Source: Glandiceps talaboti (lineage: Eukaryota; Hemichordata; Enteropneusta; Spengelidae). From it: a stretch of 64,000 bases of DNA. The notes beneath the pieces were generated by a model, which saw nothing but the letters and a program-made list of their open reading frames with translations, was not told the DNA's origin and made no database searches. How positions within the stretch are numbered: the stretch's first letter is position 1; every line of letters starts with the position of its first letter. Positions 34,425 to 48,500 of this stretch are shown piece after piece. The position numbers and the translations under genes are program-made. The DNA lies in assembly GCF_964340395.1 (NCBI RefSeq), contig NC_135550.1, forward strand, positions 31,452,676 to 31,516,675, given 5' to 3'.

Positions 34425-36458
34425 ATAGTATGATATTGTTGTTCGTATCATTTTCCCAGCACCTACTATTTTCTGTGATGTCATCTCTTTCCATGCTGTG
34501 TAGTTTCGCCATTTCGGATAAATGAAGTTCTCAATTTGTATTTATTGTAACTTTGTTCCTCCTTTGTTTACTCTCCATATTAACTTGCATTATATTCCTA
34601 TTTCGATTGTATTCTTATTTATGCTAATGTGTAGACGACGAATAGAATACTAGACGTTTTGGTCAATTCAATCAGAACAAAGTACGATCATGTCGTTTGT
34701 TTCTCATCAGAAAACCGCGTATTATTCAATACTTGTCGCGTTTCCCCCAATGAAAAAGACACTTCTATATGACGCCCTTTCTCGTGTACGTTACCCGCTG
34801 AGACGTGACTTCACTGAGTTTATCACTGACTTACACTCAGTCGGTGCTATATGGTTAATTGTTGGAATGAAATATCTGTTTGAAACAAAGTACGACTTTG
34901 CAGACAAGGGTATACATGATATCTACACCTTCTGTGAATCGTCAATTTCTTGTCTCGTTTCTGTCAGCATCATAGTGGCGCACCATGACCTACGATAGTT
35001 AAGTTTTAAACTCCGCGTGGCGGCGTCTTTGACACGCATCGTCGTCACATTGACAAAACATGGATGATGTACGAGGTGCACTTTTTATGTACCACCCTTT
35101 GACAACTCAAGATTTTTACATGTAATACCCCCCGGTTTCTAGGCAGAGAATAAATTCTGTATATCCATGGTGCGTTTCAAATCCCCCATCGCTAAGTCGG
35201 GATTTACATGTGTCTTCCAGTGATCGATAGCCGACTGTCGTCATTAAGGTGTTTGATGAAGACAAATCACACGGTCTCGTAGCCAACAGAGGCTGACTCG
35301 TGAATTATTAGATTTAAAGTTTCATCCACAACCGTTGTGATTTTCCACGCAATCGAGTCATGGTATTGCCAGGAATAGTTTAGTATGTGCGTGACGGATG
35401 GACGAGTCCGTCGTCGACACTAAGTTATTGGGGGTGTTTCTTACTCCGCGCGACACGCTCTAGAAATTCACATTATTCTGTTTGAAATAGGGTGAAATTC
35501 TTAATGGCGTTTTCATGAAAACTGTTTATCCGTAGCCTCGGGCGTTATTTTTATGTCCAGCGTAACAAAACTACATTTATTTCGGCCAGTTTTTACTGGT
35601 CCTTTTCACAAAGGACATGCCAGCGGCAGCTATGTATACGAACTGCCGCCGTGATATGCCACATTACATACGTTTTGTACATTCTATATTCGACGCAGTT
35701 TACTCAATTTCATTTGAAGACCTCTGTCTTTTCCATGATCTCTTGGCGCCCCTAGCAACATCAACCGACTGCTAATCCGTTTTCCATTTCCGACTGTAAA
35801 TTCGTGAACTATGTATTTCTCTCATATTTCGTGTATGAATTACGACGATGCAAACGCAGAGAGATGAAGGCAGGCGACCTTCCGTGTGATTGGAAGCAGC
35901 CTGGACCCGTCACCTCGTGGCTACATGGCAGTGTCACCAGCTGCACTGTATTTTCACTTACCCTGTCGCTTCTACATGCAGGTGTAAGTCATCGAGGAGT
36001 ACGGAGTAATGAATCGCAATAACTCGGGGCAAACTATCGAACGTATCTGACGCACGATTCCGCTGCTTTTAGTACGTCGTTTATTCACTAAATATGAAGT
36101 TTGCAGGCAAAATAGCATCTGTCTTTTCAGACAGCCAAGCATACCCTGGAGCTTTTTCGTTAAAATTACAATTCCCAATATTCCCTTAGCTTTAGAAAAG
36201 CAATCGGAGACGAAAAAGTGACTATATATCCTTTGAAGAGTCCGGCCAACTGCGTCATTTGGCTTTCAGCGCGAATCAAGCCCCTGGGGCATTCCTCTGT
36301 TTAGCATATGTTCCATATAGTCAAAGACGACGTCGTTACTGGGAAGCAAACACGTCGTATACACGACTATGTTTTTCAATTCACTCTTAAAGTCCCCGCA
36401 ATTATAATGGCAGCATTCATTCTTTTTACCGATGTGCTCATCAACTTACGCATCATCC

Positions 36459-36472
36459 GTTGCCTTGGCGAC
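36459..36472 (+). promoter_or_regulatory. RFX X-box-like motif
   Basis: GTTGCCTTGGCGAC retains both half-sites with the usual two-base spacing. It is 3.0 kb upstream of the IRF2BP start. Confidence 0.35.
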
Positions 36473-36815
36473 GAAAAAGTCTACCCAGAGCTTCTTTTGT
36501 CCATCATTCACCAAATTCCCAACAAACCATATCATATATTTCCATGACGTCCTAAGAATTCATTTTTAATCATAACTTCAGTCGATATCTCTATGTAAAT
36601 TGGTGTATATCGACGAGTTTCTGTGTAGATGTGCGATTTTGCTTGACTATTCGTGATTTGTGTGCGGGCTGTGTGTTCCATGAAACTGATGAATGTTGAA
36701 GACAGACATAAATATGGATCATTGAAATTAACATCTCCAGTTTCTGTTTTCCATGGCTCGTTAGTAGGGATAAGACACTGATTGCTCTGGTCTCCCTCTC
36801 CAACCCAAAAAGAGT

Positions 36816-37033
36816 ACGTGTGTGCGTGTGCGTGTGCGTATGTATGTATGTATGTATGTATGTATGTATGTATGTATGTATGTATGTATGTATGTATGTA
36901 TGTATGTATGTATGTATGTATGTATGTATGTATGTATGTGTGTGTGTGTGCGTGCGTCTGTCTGTCTGTCTGTGTATGTGTGTGTGTGTATGTATGTATG
37001 TATGTATGTGTGTGTGTGTGCGTGCGTGCGTGC

Positions 37034-37075
<42 letters not shown>

Positions 37076-37194
37076 GTGTATGTATGTATGTATGTATGTA
37101 TGTATGTATGTATGTATGTATGTATGTATGTATGTATGTATGTATGTATGTATGTATGTATGTATGTATGTATGTATGTATGTATGTATGTATA
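36816..37194. repeat. Compound microsatellite (TATG)n, (TCTG)n and (TG)n
   Basis: A 380-bp block. Two long (TATG)n arms at about 36840-36937 and 37079-37194 flank alternating (TG)n, (CGTG)n and (TCTG)n segments. The long open frames in five of the six readings reflect the four-base period and absence of stops, and do not indicate genes. Confidence 0.97.
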
Positions 37195-37992
37195 GCAATC
37201 GCTACGTGTACATAAAGACACTTTCTTCAGGCCTGGCGATTACAGTACTTTGAGTTGTTTGTGCAATCAGCTGTGTCCTTTCGAAGCCCCAGGCGTTGTG
37301 TGTAGTTCTATTGGCCAAATGATGGGTTTGCATTATCCATAACCGTCTACCGCAACCGTCGTTATCGGAAACTACATCAACTTGCTATGTACGTGCTTAG
37401 CAATTTTGAACAGTTCTGGCGACATAAAACATGGTAACGATAAAAACAGTTCGAACTCATTTCCCCCTGAAAAAAAAATCATCTATTGTCATGGCAAGTC
37501 AATAACTGCATCATACACAACTTAATTAAGTTTCGCGTACCGTATTTTGAGGCTCGACTGTGTCAGCTTGATCGCAAATGCGTTTGAGTGTTAGTTTTTT
37601 GCGACATGAATATTAAAGCTTTATTTTTTATATTGCACATTCTTCACATTTGAACAACTAACAGTTGAGTGTAAAGCTTATAAAGTGTTTACTATGCACG
37701 TAGTCACGTGATCCAATATATCATAAATGGAATTGTGCAGACGTCGGAAGGGATACACATACCCGTAAAAGTAAATACCGTAACGTGAGCATAATTTATT
37801 GACTAACTGTTGTCATTGGGTTTGAAAAATTACCGGAAAAAGCCTCGCGAAAATACGACATCCCACCCTACGGCTATGGTCGTACTGTAGTGTAGACTGC
37901 CCCACAGACTTCCTTTCCATGTACGTAGCTGTGACATGCACGCTGCGCAAACTCCTGACTCATAATATAGCAACAATGCCTACGGTAGTGTG

Positions 37993-38000
37993 TGACGTCA
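37993..38000. promoter_or_regulatory. Palindromic CRE, TGACGTCA
   Basis: A full cAMP-response element consensus in CpG-rich DNA, 1.5 kb upstream of IRF2BP. Binding by CREB/ATF proteins is inferred from motif only. Confidence 0.4.
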
Positions 38001-38195
38001 TCGGCTGATATTGCCAGTGACGTAGGAATGTTAGAATGCTGGACACGTATTGTTCGTATCACTGCTAGCCTCATTTCTATCAGTCGTTTCAGTTTCCGAC
38101 GACAAATATGTCGTCAAAAAATCTCCATTTTGACATCTCCACTCTATTCCAATCTTTCTGTTGAGCTTTCTGTTGATCAAACGAAATAAACCACT

Positions 38196-38209
38196 GTTGC
38201 CATGGCGAC
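38196..38209 (+). promoter_or_regulatory. RFX X-box-like palindrome
   Basis: GTTGCCATGGCGAC differs from a perfect inverted X-box at one position. It is 1.3 kb upstream of IRF2BP. Confidence 0.42.
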
Positions 38210-38689
38210 ATCTCGCTGGGGTTCGTTAATCGAGCGCTACACACTACTGATTTATTGGAAAACTATATTTGGCGGGGAAAGACACTGCTGACGTTAACTG
38301 TATTTATGTGCCACTCCTTTCGTGTTTCGTGTGTACTACTTTTATTTCCTTTCCAATTATTGCGCCTGGTTTAAGAAGGAAAATAGTTTTCACGAAATCG
38401 TTTTCGTGAATATCAATCAAACACGGATGTGGTTCAATTTTTTTTGAAATGGGGCATGTTTTGATTTATATGAGTCATTCATTGAATTCGTGGTCACTGT
38501 ATTTCGACATAAAAAACTGACGGAAGTCGACGTCCCTGGAAATAAACACTTTCAGGAATTGATTGAACGGCAAATTACTTGACTTTTATTTCAAACACGT
38601 ACGTCGCGTCACTGACCAATCATTAACGTGTCACGCACTGGATAAATACCATGTTATCTCCACAGTTCTTTTTATCTGTTCTTCCGCCA

Positions 38690-38702
38690 TCGCCATGGCA
38701 AC
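38690..38702 (+). promoter_or_regulatory. RFX X-box-like motif
   Basis: TCGCCATGGCAAC has one intact half-site and a close second half. It is 0.8 kb upstream of IRF2BP. Confidence 0.35.
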
Positions 38703-39503
38703 CAAGCAATCCCCTTTGAGCTAGTGAGAGACAGCTCATATCAGCACGAAATCTCAGGGTCGGCTGGCCCCGTAGACTTATTTTTAGGGCGGTCAAAATC
38801 TTGTTGATTTTGTGAACTATCACTACTACTACGCAGCGTGGAATTTTCAGTCATGTACTTTATATGACTATACATGTACAAATAGAGCTGAGGAAGGGGA
38901 GAGAAAAAAATACAAATTATTGTCCATTAACTAATTGAAATGAGCGACATTTGACAAAGTCCGGGTTTTTCCTCATAGCATTACTGTAAGCTTTGAGGTA
39001 CATGTAATATGTGCAGGGCTTTCGGCACTTTTTGTCATCCGATCTATCTGTTCCATAATTTTCAGAGAGTGAAATTCTAGCCATGCTGTTTTGACCACTT
39101 CCTCGCAGGATCAAGTTTCTGTATATAATTTGAAAGCCGTGATGTGATTGTGAAGGAGTCGGTATGCTCACTAGCGCGGATACTGTACACATTCCTCTCG
39201 TTGTGCACGTGAGTAAACTAGGAATGTAAAGAAGACCTATACTACTTAAGTTGTCGCTGCATGTTATTACGCATGCCCAGTAGCTTTTTTGATTGAGTGT
39301 TACAGATTTTGAGGTAAGCCAACACAGACATCGAGACTCGGTCAGGCACTGCATAGCACCGTGAGATGTGATACGAGTCGACGTAAGCTTGTATACGTCC
39401 TCCACCATAGTAAATGAACGTTGAAGCAAATATTACAACGAACTGATCAGATCCGGGAGCACGGATGTTATGATGTTTTAATCACTGGAGCGGATTTTAA
39501 GGA

Positions 39504-41465
39504 ATGTCCCTGCCGTTAAGAATGCATCGACAACACTGTTACTTGTGTGATCTGCCTAGAACACCATGGGCTATGTTGCATGACTTTTCCGAACCCGTTT
39601 GCCGTGGCTGTGTCAACTATGAAGGACCTGATCGAATCGAGCTGGTCATCGAAGCCGCTCGTCAAATGAAACGTGCTCATGGTTTCCAGGAAACACGGCC
39701 AGTCCATAAGGGTCCCCCACCACCCCATGGACCTCCTGGTCACGGACACCCAGGACCACCACCTCCACCACCACAGAATTTACCGCCGCGAAGTACTCAT
39801 GAAAACAACAGCCAAATGGAAAACAGTCCAAGACCACCACTAGCTCCACATATTGGTCCACACGTCGATCGTTACCCAATACATGACAGGTCGCGAAGCC
39901 TTCATGATTACGGACCACCTCATCAGCGGCTTGTCGCAAATGGACCGGGGAATTTTCACGGGGAAGACATCATTGAAAGTAATCGACGAAGCCCTGCAAT
40001 GGTAAGGGGAAACCCTCATCCGCCTGGCCATGGTGTCCCAGTTCACGTCAGTAACAATACAGCAGCGATTCCGCCAGCTCCGAGACCAACTCTCGGACCA
40101 CCGCCCCCTACTTCGATGGCAAGTAACGTAAGTAATACCAATATTAACAACAAACGGCCATTGTCGGACCGCGACCGCGAGTCGGACCGTGAGAGAGACG
40201 ATGAAACTTCGAGTAATAGCGATAATGAACGTCGACTTGCTGAGGACACGTATACTCAAAGGCCCGCATTGGTAAGGCAGACATTAGCAACGCTCTCTAA
40301 CTGTACACCTTTTGAAATTCGTTTCAAAAAGGACCATTCATTAGTTGGTCGAGTGTTTTCATTCGATGCCAGTTCGAAACCCGGACTTGACTACGAATTA
40401 AAATTGTTCATCGAATATCCACTTGGTTCAAATAGTGTTTATTCCAGCGCATCGGGTGTTGCAAAACAAATGTATCAAGACTGCATGAAAGATTTTGGCA
40501 AGGGGTTGTCATCCGGTTTCAAATATCTCGAGTATGAGAAGAAACACGGAAGTGGAGATTGGCGCGTACTGGGCGACCTGTTGCCAGAAGCCGTGAGATT
40601 TTTCAAGGAGACTGTCAACCCAGAAATGCTACCTCAGCCATACATAGATGCCAGCTACCCAATGTTGCCAAGTGCAATTCCAACTACAATTGCACGACAC
40701 ATGCCAAAAGTTAAGAAGCGCAAGTCTTCACCCGGACCAGACGGTGATAGCGGCAAAATAAGTGATGAACAACAACAACGTCAGCAATGGATACAAAGCC
40801 AGGCTGAAGCTTTGAAACTGACCATGGCATCTACCGGCTATTCTGGGAATTCAGGGCCACCGAGTTCATCGGTGTCACCCATAAGTAATCCCACTTCTGG
40901 AACGCCACCAGAGACGTCCAGTACAATCCAAGGGGGCGGACCCTCCCCAATGGCTGCGTTAATGTCGGTTACTGATAACCTTGTCACACCAATATCACCA
41001 GGAAAAAGCTCAGAGTCTGTTGTTGGACATTTAGCAAATGTTGGCAGCAGTACACTCTGTCATCACAATCCACCCTCCCCTAGCACTGCACATCGACGAG
41101 CGTTATACAGGAGTAAAGAACTGGGCATCATGCAAAGTGCAGCGGATGCGAGCATTACTTCTAATTTGAACAATGTGCCAGATTCCTCCGTTCCTAATAA
41201 CAGTGTATTGAAGTGTACCATATGTCATGAGCGTTTGGAAGATACACATTTTGTTCAGTGTCCATCTGTCCCCTCACACAAATTTTGTTTCCCATGTTCA
41301 CGTGACAGTATAAAGAAACAAGGCACGGCAGGAGAAGTGTATTGTCCAAGTGGACAAAAATGCCCCCTGGTGGGTACGAACACACCTTGGGCATTCATGC
41401 AAGGAGAGATTGCTACAATATTGGGTGACCATGAGGTAAAAGTTAAAAAGGAAAGAGAAGTTTAG
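39504..41465 (+). CDS. IRF2BP: IRF2-binding protein family transcriptional co-regulator (IRF2BP1/2/L orthologue), single exon
   Basis: An uninterrupted 653-residue frame. An in-frame TAA two codons before the ATG fixes the start. Residues 12-36 form the family's N-terminal C4 zinc finger (CYLC, then VCRGC, with [11 protein letters not shown] between). Residues 60-110 are proline- and histidine-rich. A conserved middle block contains [16 protein letters not shown] and [13 protein letters not shown], followed by a basic KKRK likely to serve in nuclear import. The C-terminal RING finger starts near residue 571 ([16 protein letters not shown], then CFPCSRDSI and CPLVG), and the protein ends KVKKEREV. 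In vertebrates these proteins are nuclear co-repressors or co-activators that bind IRF2 through the RING end and form homo- and heteromers through the zinc finger. Vertebrates have three paralogues; this looks like the single pre-duplication type. The lack of introns is shared with IRF2BPL. Confidence 0.96.
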   Translation: MSLPLRMHRQHCYLCDLPRTPWAMLHDFSEPVCRGCVNYEGPDRIELVIEAARQMKRAHGFQETRPVHKGPPPPHGPPGHGHPGPPPPPPQNLPPRSTHENNSQMENSPRPPLAPHIGPHVDRYPIHDRSRSLHDYGPPHQRLVANGPGNFHGEDIIESNRRSPAMVRGNPHPPGHGVPVHVSNNTAAIPPAPRPTLGPPPPTSMASNVSNTNINNKRPLSDRDRESDRERDDETSSNSDNERRLAEDTYTQRPALVRQTLATLSNCTPFEIRFKKDHSLVGRVFSFDASSKPGLDYELKLFIEYPLGSNSVYSSASGVAKQMYQDCMKDFGKGLSSGFKYLEYEKKHGSGDWRVLGDLLPEAVRFFKETVNPEMLPQPYIDASYPMLPSAIPTTIARHMPKVKKRKSSPGPDGDSGKISDEQQQRQQWIQSQAEALKLTMASTGYSGNSGPPSSSVSPISNPTSGTPPETSSTIQGGGPSPMAALMSVTDNLVTPISPGKSSESVVGHLANVGSSTLCHHNPPSPSTAHRRALYRSKELGIMQSAADASITSNLNNVPDSSVPNNSVLKCTICHERLEDTHFVQCPSVPSHKFCFPCSRDSIKKQGTAGEVYCPSGQKCPLVGTNTPWAFMQGEIATILGDHEVKVKKEREV

Positions 41466-43900
41466 ACATTGTTATATTTAACAGATGGTTGACTATGACG
41501 TGTGTACTTTGCTTTCAGAAAGGTGAGAAAGCAAGCCCTGAAAAAAATGCTTGCTGCAGTATTAGTTGTATTCCCACTAGATTTGCTGAACAGCAGTTAT
41601 GTTTCAACAGTGTAACAGTGATATTGGTTATTTTGCTCCATTACATCTAATTGTATGTTTGCTGCCTGTCCAGGGGTAGAATACTAGTATTTGCTTTCAA
41701 TGCCTTCAGGCAGTGTTGCTTTTCTTCAAAATCCCTAAAGCAGTCCAAAAAGGGGAAGAAATAGTGGGGAAAAAATGTGACTGTCATGCAACAAGACTAG
41801 TCATTGAGAACCATTGAAATCGAAGCCTGTAATCAAAGAAGCCAAGCCTTGCAAAACACTGGGTCTGTTTTCTATAGATAGCTTGCAATCTGCTGGCAGA
41901 TAGGAAAGGGAATATTTTACAAAGCATGATGTGGCATTGCTGTCACCGATCATATTACTTGTTCCAATGTAACAGTAGATTCCTAACAAAACCTTAGGTA
42001 ACTAGAGAACAGGCTTACTGGCATTAAGATCTGTTTAACCTGCCAGGTGGAACCCACCTGGAAATCTTCTGCATTTTATTTTAATTTTGTTTGGAAAACT
42101 TAAATTTAAGCAAAACAAAATTTAAAAACCCTCATAAATGTTTAATATTTGTCCCTGAACTGTGACATTCCAACATATCCAAGGTTTACATGACCCATGG
42201 TGATGTTTATTTTGCAGTTTTGTTTATCAGTGGTGTTGGTGGTACGGAGGTACTGAGTTACCTAGCTGTTGCTATTCAGTTAATGATATCAAGCCTCGTT
42301 AGGGTAGTATGTCAGCTGTCTTGATAAATGATATCACTGCTACCATTTATCACTCACAGTCTTATTAAATCAGATCAGGCTGTGATGTCATACTGAACTC
42401 TGCACTGCCAGTAACAAAACCCAACCTTGTTTTTCACAGTTGTAGACATATTTTTCATTCTTTAGGAGTCTTAAATCTTGTTGCTTGATGTGATTGTGCA
42501 CTGTAAATGCCTCTTACCTAGTACAATGAATCATAGTTGTATTTAAGTTGAGCAACCAGTCTCATTGCCCAGGGCTATTGGCCATAATTGAGTGTCTAGC
42601 TGCCTCTCTCCTATTGAACCAACCTGTCTCTGTGTGTATGGGCTTTGTCATTTTAATTCAGTGGAGGCTACCTCTCTCTATTTAAATGATTGATTTTTTC
42701 CTGTTTGTGACGTTGCCCATTCTGCTAGGGATAGACCCTGGTCACCCGGCCCCTTTGATGGCTGTTTTTCTCACACGTTTCTCTGTGTTCAGCCAGTCTA
42801 CCATTTACGTCCGTAGCCAGGAGCACGTTTCTAAATTTTGCCACCAAGCATCTCAAGAATGACAGGCTATGTGTTTTCTTTTACCTTTTTGTTTGTCCAT
42901 AAATAACTTCAGGGTTCACAGTGACCCGTCCAATACCCTTCAAGCTTTAGTTTGAGTTGTACAACTTTCGAGATGAAAAAAAAAAATCTATGTCATGTAT
43001 TGTAGCTGTTTCAATGTTTTCATACTTTGGAAGGTGAAAAACATATCACTTGTCTTGAATTTGTAATTGTAGAGAGGTTTTCCTTGTATTGTGAATACTA
43101 TGAAAACACTATCCTAATACTGCCAAATGTTGCTATATTTGTCATGACCGTATATAGACAAGAATACAGCCCCAAGTAAGCCTAGAGTGGTGTTTGAAAC
43201 TTAATACTCTGTATCAATTTAAAGAAAAAAATAGGATATCCGAAGTCCGTTTCATCTTTCCAATGAGCCATATCCAGTGCAGTAAAACATGTGATATTAT
43301 CGAATAGAAAACAGAAACTATGTATCCCTAGAATACTGCCCTGTATTAAATGTAAAGGAGATAGTGGGAAATGAAAATGACACTGATCCACCGTCAAATG
43401 AGGAATTTGAGCTGAAGTTGAGAAAACAATTATCATCATTCAAAAAAAGGTCAGTGTTTGTGTGTGTGTGAAGCAGTCTGTTTGTAATCCTGTGGCAATG
43501 TAAAGTGATAAGGGGAGCACATAAAAATTGAAGAGTGCATCCAAGGTCCCAACAGCGGGAACAGTAGATATGGCTACTTCTGTCACCCTGTAATGGTTAA
43601 ACCGCTTCCTTTCTTGGTGTCTGTGTACATTTCTGTCATAGTTGAAATACTTTGATACTCTACATAATCAGAGGTTTTACTCCAGTCCAGTTTTGTTCTT
43701 GTATTTTGAACTGCACTTTCCTCATTTGGGGAAAAAAGAGAACGACAAAAAAAAAATAATAATAGAAAGACAAACAGTTTAACAAAAGAATGTGAAATGT
43801 GTTTAATTTTAAGATCCAATTGAATTTTCAGACTTTTCATCTTTTAAAAGTACCTTGATGTTTTACAGATGTAAATCTATCCAGTCAAATAAATGATTCC
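41466..43900 (+). other. Probable IRF2BP 3' UTR
   Basis: T-rich sequence without introns or repeats follows the stop codon. CpG density drops sharply just past the stop. A canonical AATAAA is at 43888-43893. The true 3' end cannot be fixed from sequence alone. Confidence 0.4.
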
Positions 43901-45208
43901 TTTACCCTACTCTGACTTGCCTCGTGCCCTTGCTCTGACATGTGTGTGACACTGCATATTTTATAAGTCATGAATGTCATGCACTTGGTCACCACAGTCT
44001 ATTGGTGATATATATAAACCACAGTGGAATTCCTGTTTTGTAACATATCCAGCTATAATCACATTAAAAGTTCAGGTTTCCAAATGAATTTCTTTTATAT
44101 AACACCATCTGTGCCAGCTGAGTCCTTCACAGATGTACAGTATTTTTAGACAGCCATCTTACCTCTTTATCTCTTTACCACCCAACTCATTTCCAGAATG
44201 CATGTTTGATAAAAGCCCCAAATGACTTCTCTGCCCATACCTAAAACATGAGTTTATCAATATTAACACTGTTATTCACATGGGAGTGGTTATATTATTG
44301 ATGTAGAAACATGACAATTTCAAACAAAATATATAGATCAATGTAAAAAAAAATTTTAAAAAAAATTAATAAAAAAATAAAAACTTTCATCGCCAGACTC
44401 GTACCAGTAGATTTTTATTTAGCTTCAAAAAATTAAATATTGATGTTTGCAAAGTCATTCCACAACTGGCATAATTTTCTAAGTCATTCTACAACTGGCA
44501 TAATTTCTTCAACTGTTGACCTACAGAAGACACTATTATTTTAATTTTCCGGTCCCTGTGGCAACCTAATAGGAATCCATCCAGGCAAATGATTGTTTTT
44601 CTTGCCGAGATCTATAAACTGACAAAGTAAGGTTTCAATGAATTGGTAGCCATGGTGACAGCTTCATCACAACAATATAAATTTTTCCCCTTTTGTGAGA
44701 GACATTGAATTGAAAATTCAGTATGGCGACAGGCTGTATACAGTATAGTTGGATTAAAGGAAGTTTAGTATACTGGATTTGCAATGAAGAAGTTGAAACT
44801 GAATAGGCATGATAATGAAAAAGATAATCCCCTTTTTCAGAGGTAAGATGCAAACACTTCTTAGAATTTTCTTCTTTGCAGTATCAACTTATTTGGCTTA
44901 TTGTGAGTATACTATACAATAGGTATATGAAGAACTGACTCATTGAGGAATCCAGTGTTACTCTTTACTTACAACTAGAATCACTTTTGTCCATTGATTT
45001 GTACTAAAAAATAAAATTTGTGTGAATTTTCTTCGATCAGAAATTCACCACGTCATAACTTCACTATTGGGAATACACCTCCACACAAGCACAATCACAT
45101 ACTATTGCATATATACTGTACATACACACATGGAAACACATGCACATTCCATTCCACATGCATACAAACACATACCATTACACACACTATATGTACTACA
45201 TATGCACA

Positions 45209-45271
45209 CATACATACATACATACATACATACATACATACATACATACATACATACATACATACATACAT
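45209..45271. repeat. (CATA)n microsatellite
   Basis: About 15 copies of a four-base unit. Open frames over it are artefacts. Confidence 0.96.
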
Positions 45272-45367
45272 AGAAGTGCGTAAGGTATGAATGAAACAGT
45301 CCCAATCAATAAATGCAATCCAACGTTTTGAATCAATATTCTTTATCATAGGATATCAAGGCAAGAT

Positions 45368-45453
45368 ATATACATACATATACATATATACATACGTACG
45401 TACACACACACACACATGCATACATGCATACATACATACATACATACATACAT

Positions 45454-45500
<47 letters not shown>

Positions 45501-45506
45501 TACATC
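45368..45506. repeat. Compound (TACA)n, (CA)n and (CAGA)n microsatellite
   Basis: A run of TATACATA-type repeats, a CA stretch, (CATA)n and about 10 copies of CAGA. It resembles, on the opposite strand, the composition of the block at 36.8-37.2 kb. Confidence 0.95.
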
Positions 45507-48500
45507 ACATTGACACTTACTCCATTGAGACATGTAATGTGTAATAGTCTTTAAACAATAAATTATTATTATTACACATTAGAGTTACACACAGTGTGCG
45601 CACAAATACACAAGATTACTTTGACTTGGAACTGTAGCCATTTGGATCCACTGCTGCTAAATACTCAACTGAATGCAAGAAAGGAAGATTTACCTGCAAA
45701 TTGTTTGTCTACAATGGGAAAAACTGACAGCCATACATTGAAGTTTATTTTGTGTAGGGAATTGTGATTCTTGTATAAAGAGAGACATGTCATGGTTATC
45801 TCAATAACAAGTTCATAAATAAGAAAAAGTATTACCAGGTCAGACAACATCATTAGAATTGACATCAAGAAGTGTTTATCAGTCTTTTCAATTTGACACG
45901 AATGTCTTGGATGTTTTAAAGTTGCCTTTACAAAAGTCCCCACCCACTGTTCAGTTCTTGATGGATAGAAATTCCAAAAAAGATATACTCATTCTCACTC
46001 TGCCAACAAGAGCTGTGATTCACAGCTAGTGATGTCCTTATCATGCATTGTGAAAAGATCGCTCCATCATGTCAAGATTTTTTTAAAGTTTCCAGTGATA
46101 AGACAGACAAACAGGGAGACAAAGGTACTTTAGGTTAGATGGTGAATGTAATTTACTGGTTTTTTTCCACACAAGTAACAAAGTAGTTCATAGAATTATT
46201 TTCATACAAAGTGTTCAAGTGGCCAGTGGAAAATGTTGGCGTGTAGATTTGCAACAATGAAGTCACTGTTGGCGGCCCTGATCATCTCTCTGGTCTTTTG
46301 AAAGACATCACTGCCATCACCATGGTTACTGCACGGTGCCTAAGGCCCTCAAGAGGAAGATGACATCAAAAGCTTGATGTGATGGTGCAGAGCTGATGTG
46401 ATTAATGGCTGCTTTATGCTTCAACTGTGTCAATTGACAAATATGTAGTGTGACTAGTACAGTCAAAACAGATCATGATCAAGACAGGCCTTCAGAAGTC
46501 ATGACTCCACCCACCGCCATTGCTCTCTGTCTAGGCTACTTAGGAATTTCATTAGCGTCAAACTAATACATGTACAGTCATGCCAATTCAAGAAAAAAAA
46601 GTTTGTTTCAGATTTTTGACACCAGAATGCTGCCATTGTAATAATTTATATGTTTGCATTTGTTTGGAAAACAAACACAAAAACTAATACTAAGGTGAGA
46701 CATGGTGGTGATTAGAGTGTGTTATACATAAGATGACTGAACAGACACTTGTGCTAGCAACTTTTATGCTTCCCAACAATGTCATCCGACAAACAGTTAT
46801 GTCATGAAAGATATGGAATTGAAAAGGTGGTAATTTGTTTGCCTTTTGAAAGCAAATCATGCATTTTAAAACCCCGTATTTTTGTTGTTGTTATTGTAAT
46901 TCATTTTATTTAAAACATCTATTTACATTTACTACCAGAGGACCAGACTTATTTACAAATTGAAATCTCAGCCCATCAATTGTATGACACATTGACTATT
47001 GGATAGATTTTAAAGTATTACATAGAACCCTGAAGGTGCACAATTTTTTTTTTTAAAGCAAGCCTGTCTTGACAAATATGTTATTGCAGTACTAAATATA
47101 GCCTGGAATCAATGTGGTATGTTCTACAGAATAGGGAAATAGAATGTTCTGCAGTGAGCATGGATTACAGGCTATACTAAAATTTACATGACTCAAAAAC
47201 AAGATGTTAAACAATTATCTCCGTGCAGGATTTAGGTGAGCTACTGTGTAAGCTGAGTAAACACTGTGGGCTGTACATTTGTCTATCAGGTCATTATTTT
47301 CTTATCTTTTCTGCTGATATTTGGCCCTCGTCTATTTGCTATTTTAACAAATTTCAGAAGGAAAAAAAAATCTAAAACAAGAGAATAGTGAGTAAGAGGG
47401 AATAAAAACATGATTGAATTTGATCTGCTGATTTCAATACATGCCACGGATCATGTAACATTTAAAATCTGATGTTTTGTTGGTGGGAAATGAAGACCAT
47501 AGACTTTTCAAAAATTGATATATGCCTTGTAGGCCTAGGAATTTGTAGCTCAAAGCTAGAGTTTGGCTTGTTAGATTAATATTCTAGGGAGACATAGCCT
47601 TGACAAAAAAAAAATAAGATAAAGATAATATAATCGCTGCCTGCCATCTGACAAATCCACCATTTCTCAAATTTCAGTGCCTTGTGGTCACATTTACTTC
47701 CTGTCCTGTCCTGAGCCTCTTTACATTTGCTCCTGTGATTTTTTTCCCAGTACACCCGATGTAGTGTTTACCAGCAGAATAAAGTATTGCACGCCATACT
47801 AGTAGTTGTGTTGAAAACATGATGTATGTAGGCCAAAGTACTCAGTGCATAGACTGTTAAATTACCATACCTGTGTTGTTAACAATCAGATCATTTTGTG
47901 GCTTGTTTCTTTGATGCTGAAATTTACATCTGATACTCCTAATGATTTCTGAAATGTTGTTTTCTTTTCATTCAAAGACCTACAACAGGTTTATGCATAT
48001 AATTCACCATTTTCATGTTTTGTCATTGGTGAATGGTTGTGAAGCCTTTTTTTGTGATTTTTTTTTTTTTTTTTTTTTTTATCTGACTTTACACGATAAC
48101 TATTAAAGTAGCAGGTAACTGTTAAAATATCAATGTGATCAGCAATACCTTTCTGGACTTTGTTTTGATAAGACTTGAGGTTTGTTTAGCTAGCCACTGA
48201 TACCTGGCAAAGCAGCCAGGTTGCGTTGCTATAGTGGAGGTGGTTGATTGTCTCTGATTCAACATAGAAGGGACTAGACCTAGTAGCCCTATCACATACC
48301 TAAAATGAGAAAGCAGTAAAGACCGAAGGTCATTAGCCTGCAATCACAAACAGTGCTGACATTTATCGGTATCAGTAAAGTCAGTCTACGTCACCACCTG
48401 CTTGTGCAACAAACATACTCATCAGAAAGAAAACTAGAATCGGATAAAGTCCAGGAGGTAATTATACCTGTTTCCCCTTACCCCACCTGGCGGTTGCTTA

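Noticed and set aside
34690-34998. 102-codon plus-strand frame in the CpG-rich domain
   Set aside because: No domain, signal or splice context. CpG-rich DNA has fewer stops, so longer chance frames are expected.
36532-37253. Five long overlapping open frames (131-229 codons) on both strands
   Set aside because: They translate a four-base microsatellite into YIHT, TDRQ, MYVC and SVCL repeats. No stop occurs because of the period, and there is no unique coding sequence.
39516-40259. Several minus-strand frames of up to 139 codons over IRF2BP
   Set aside because: They are shadows of the strongly supported plus-strand coding sequence.
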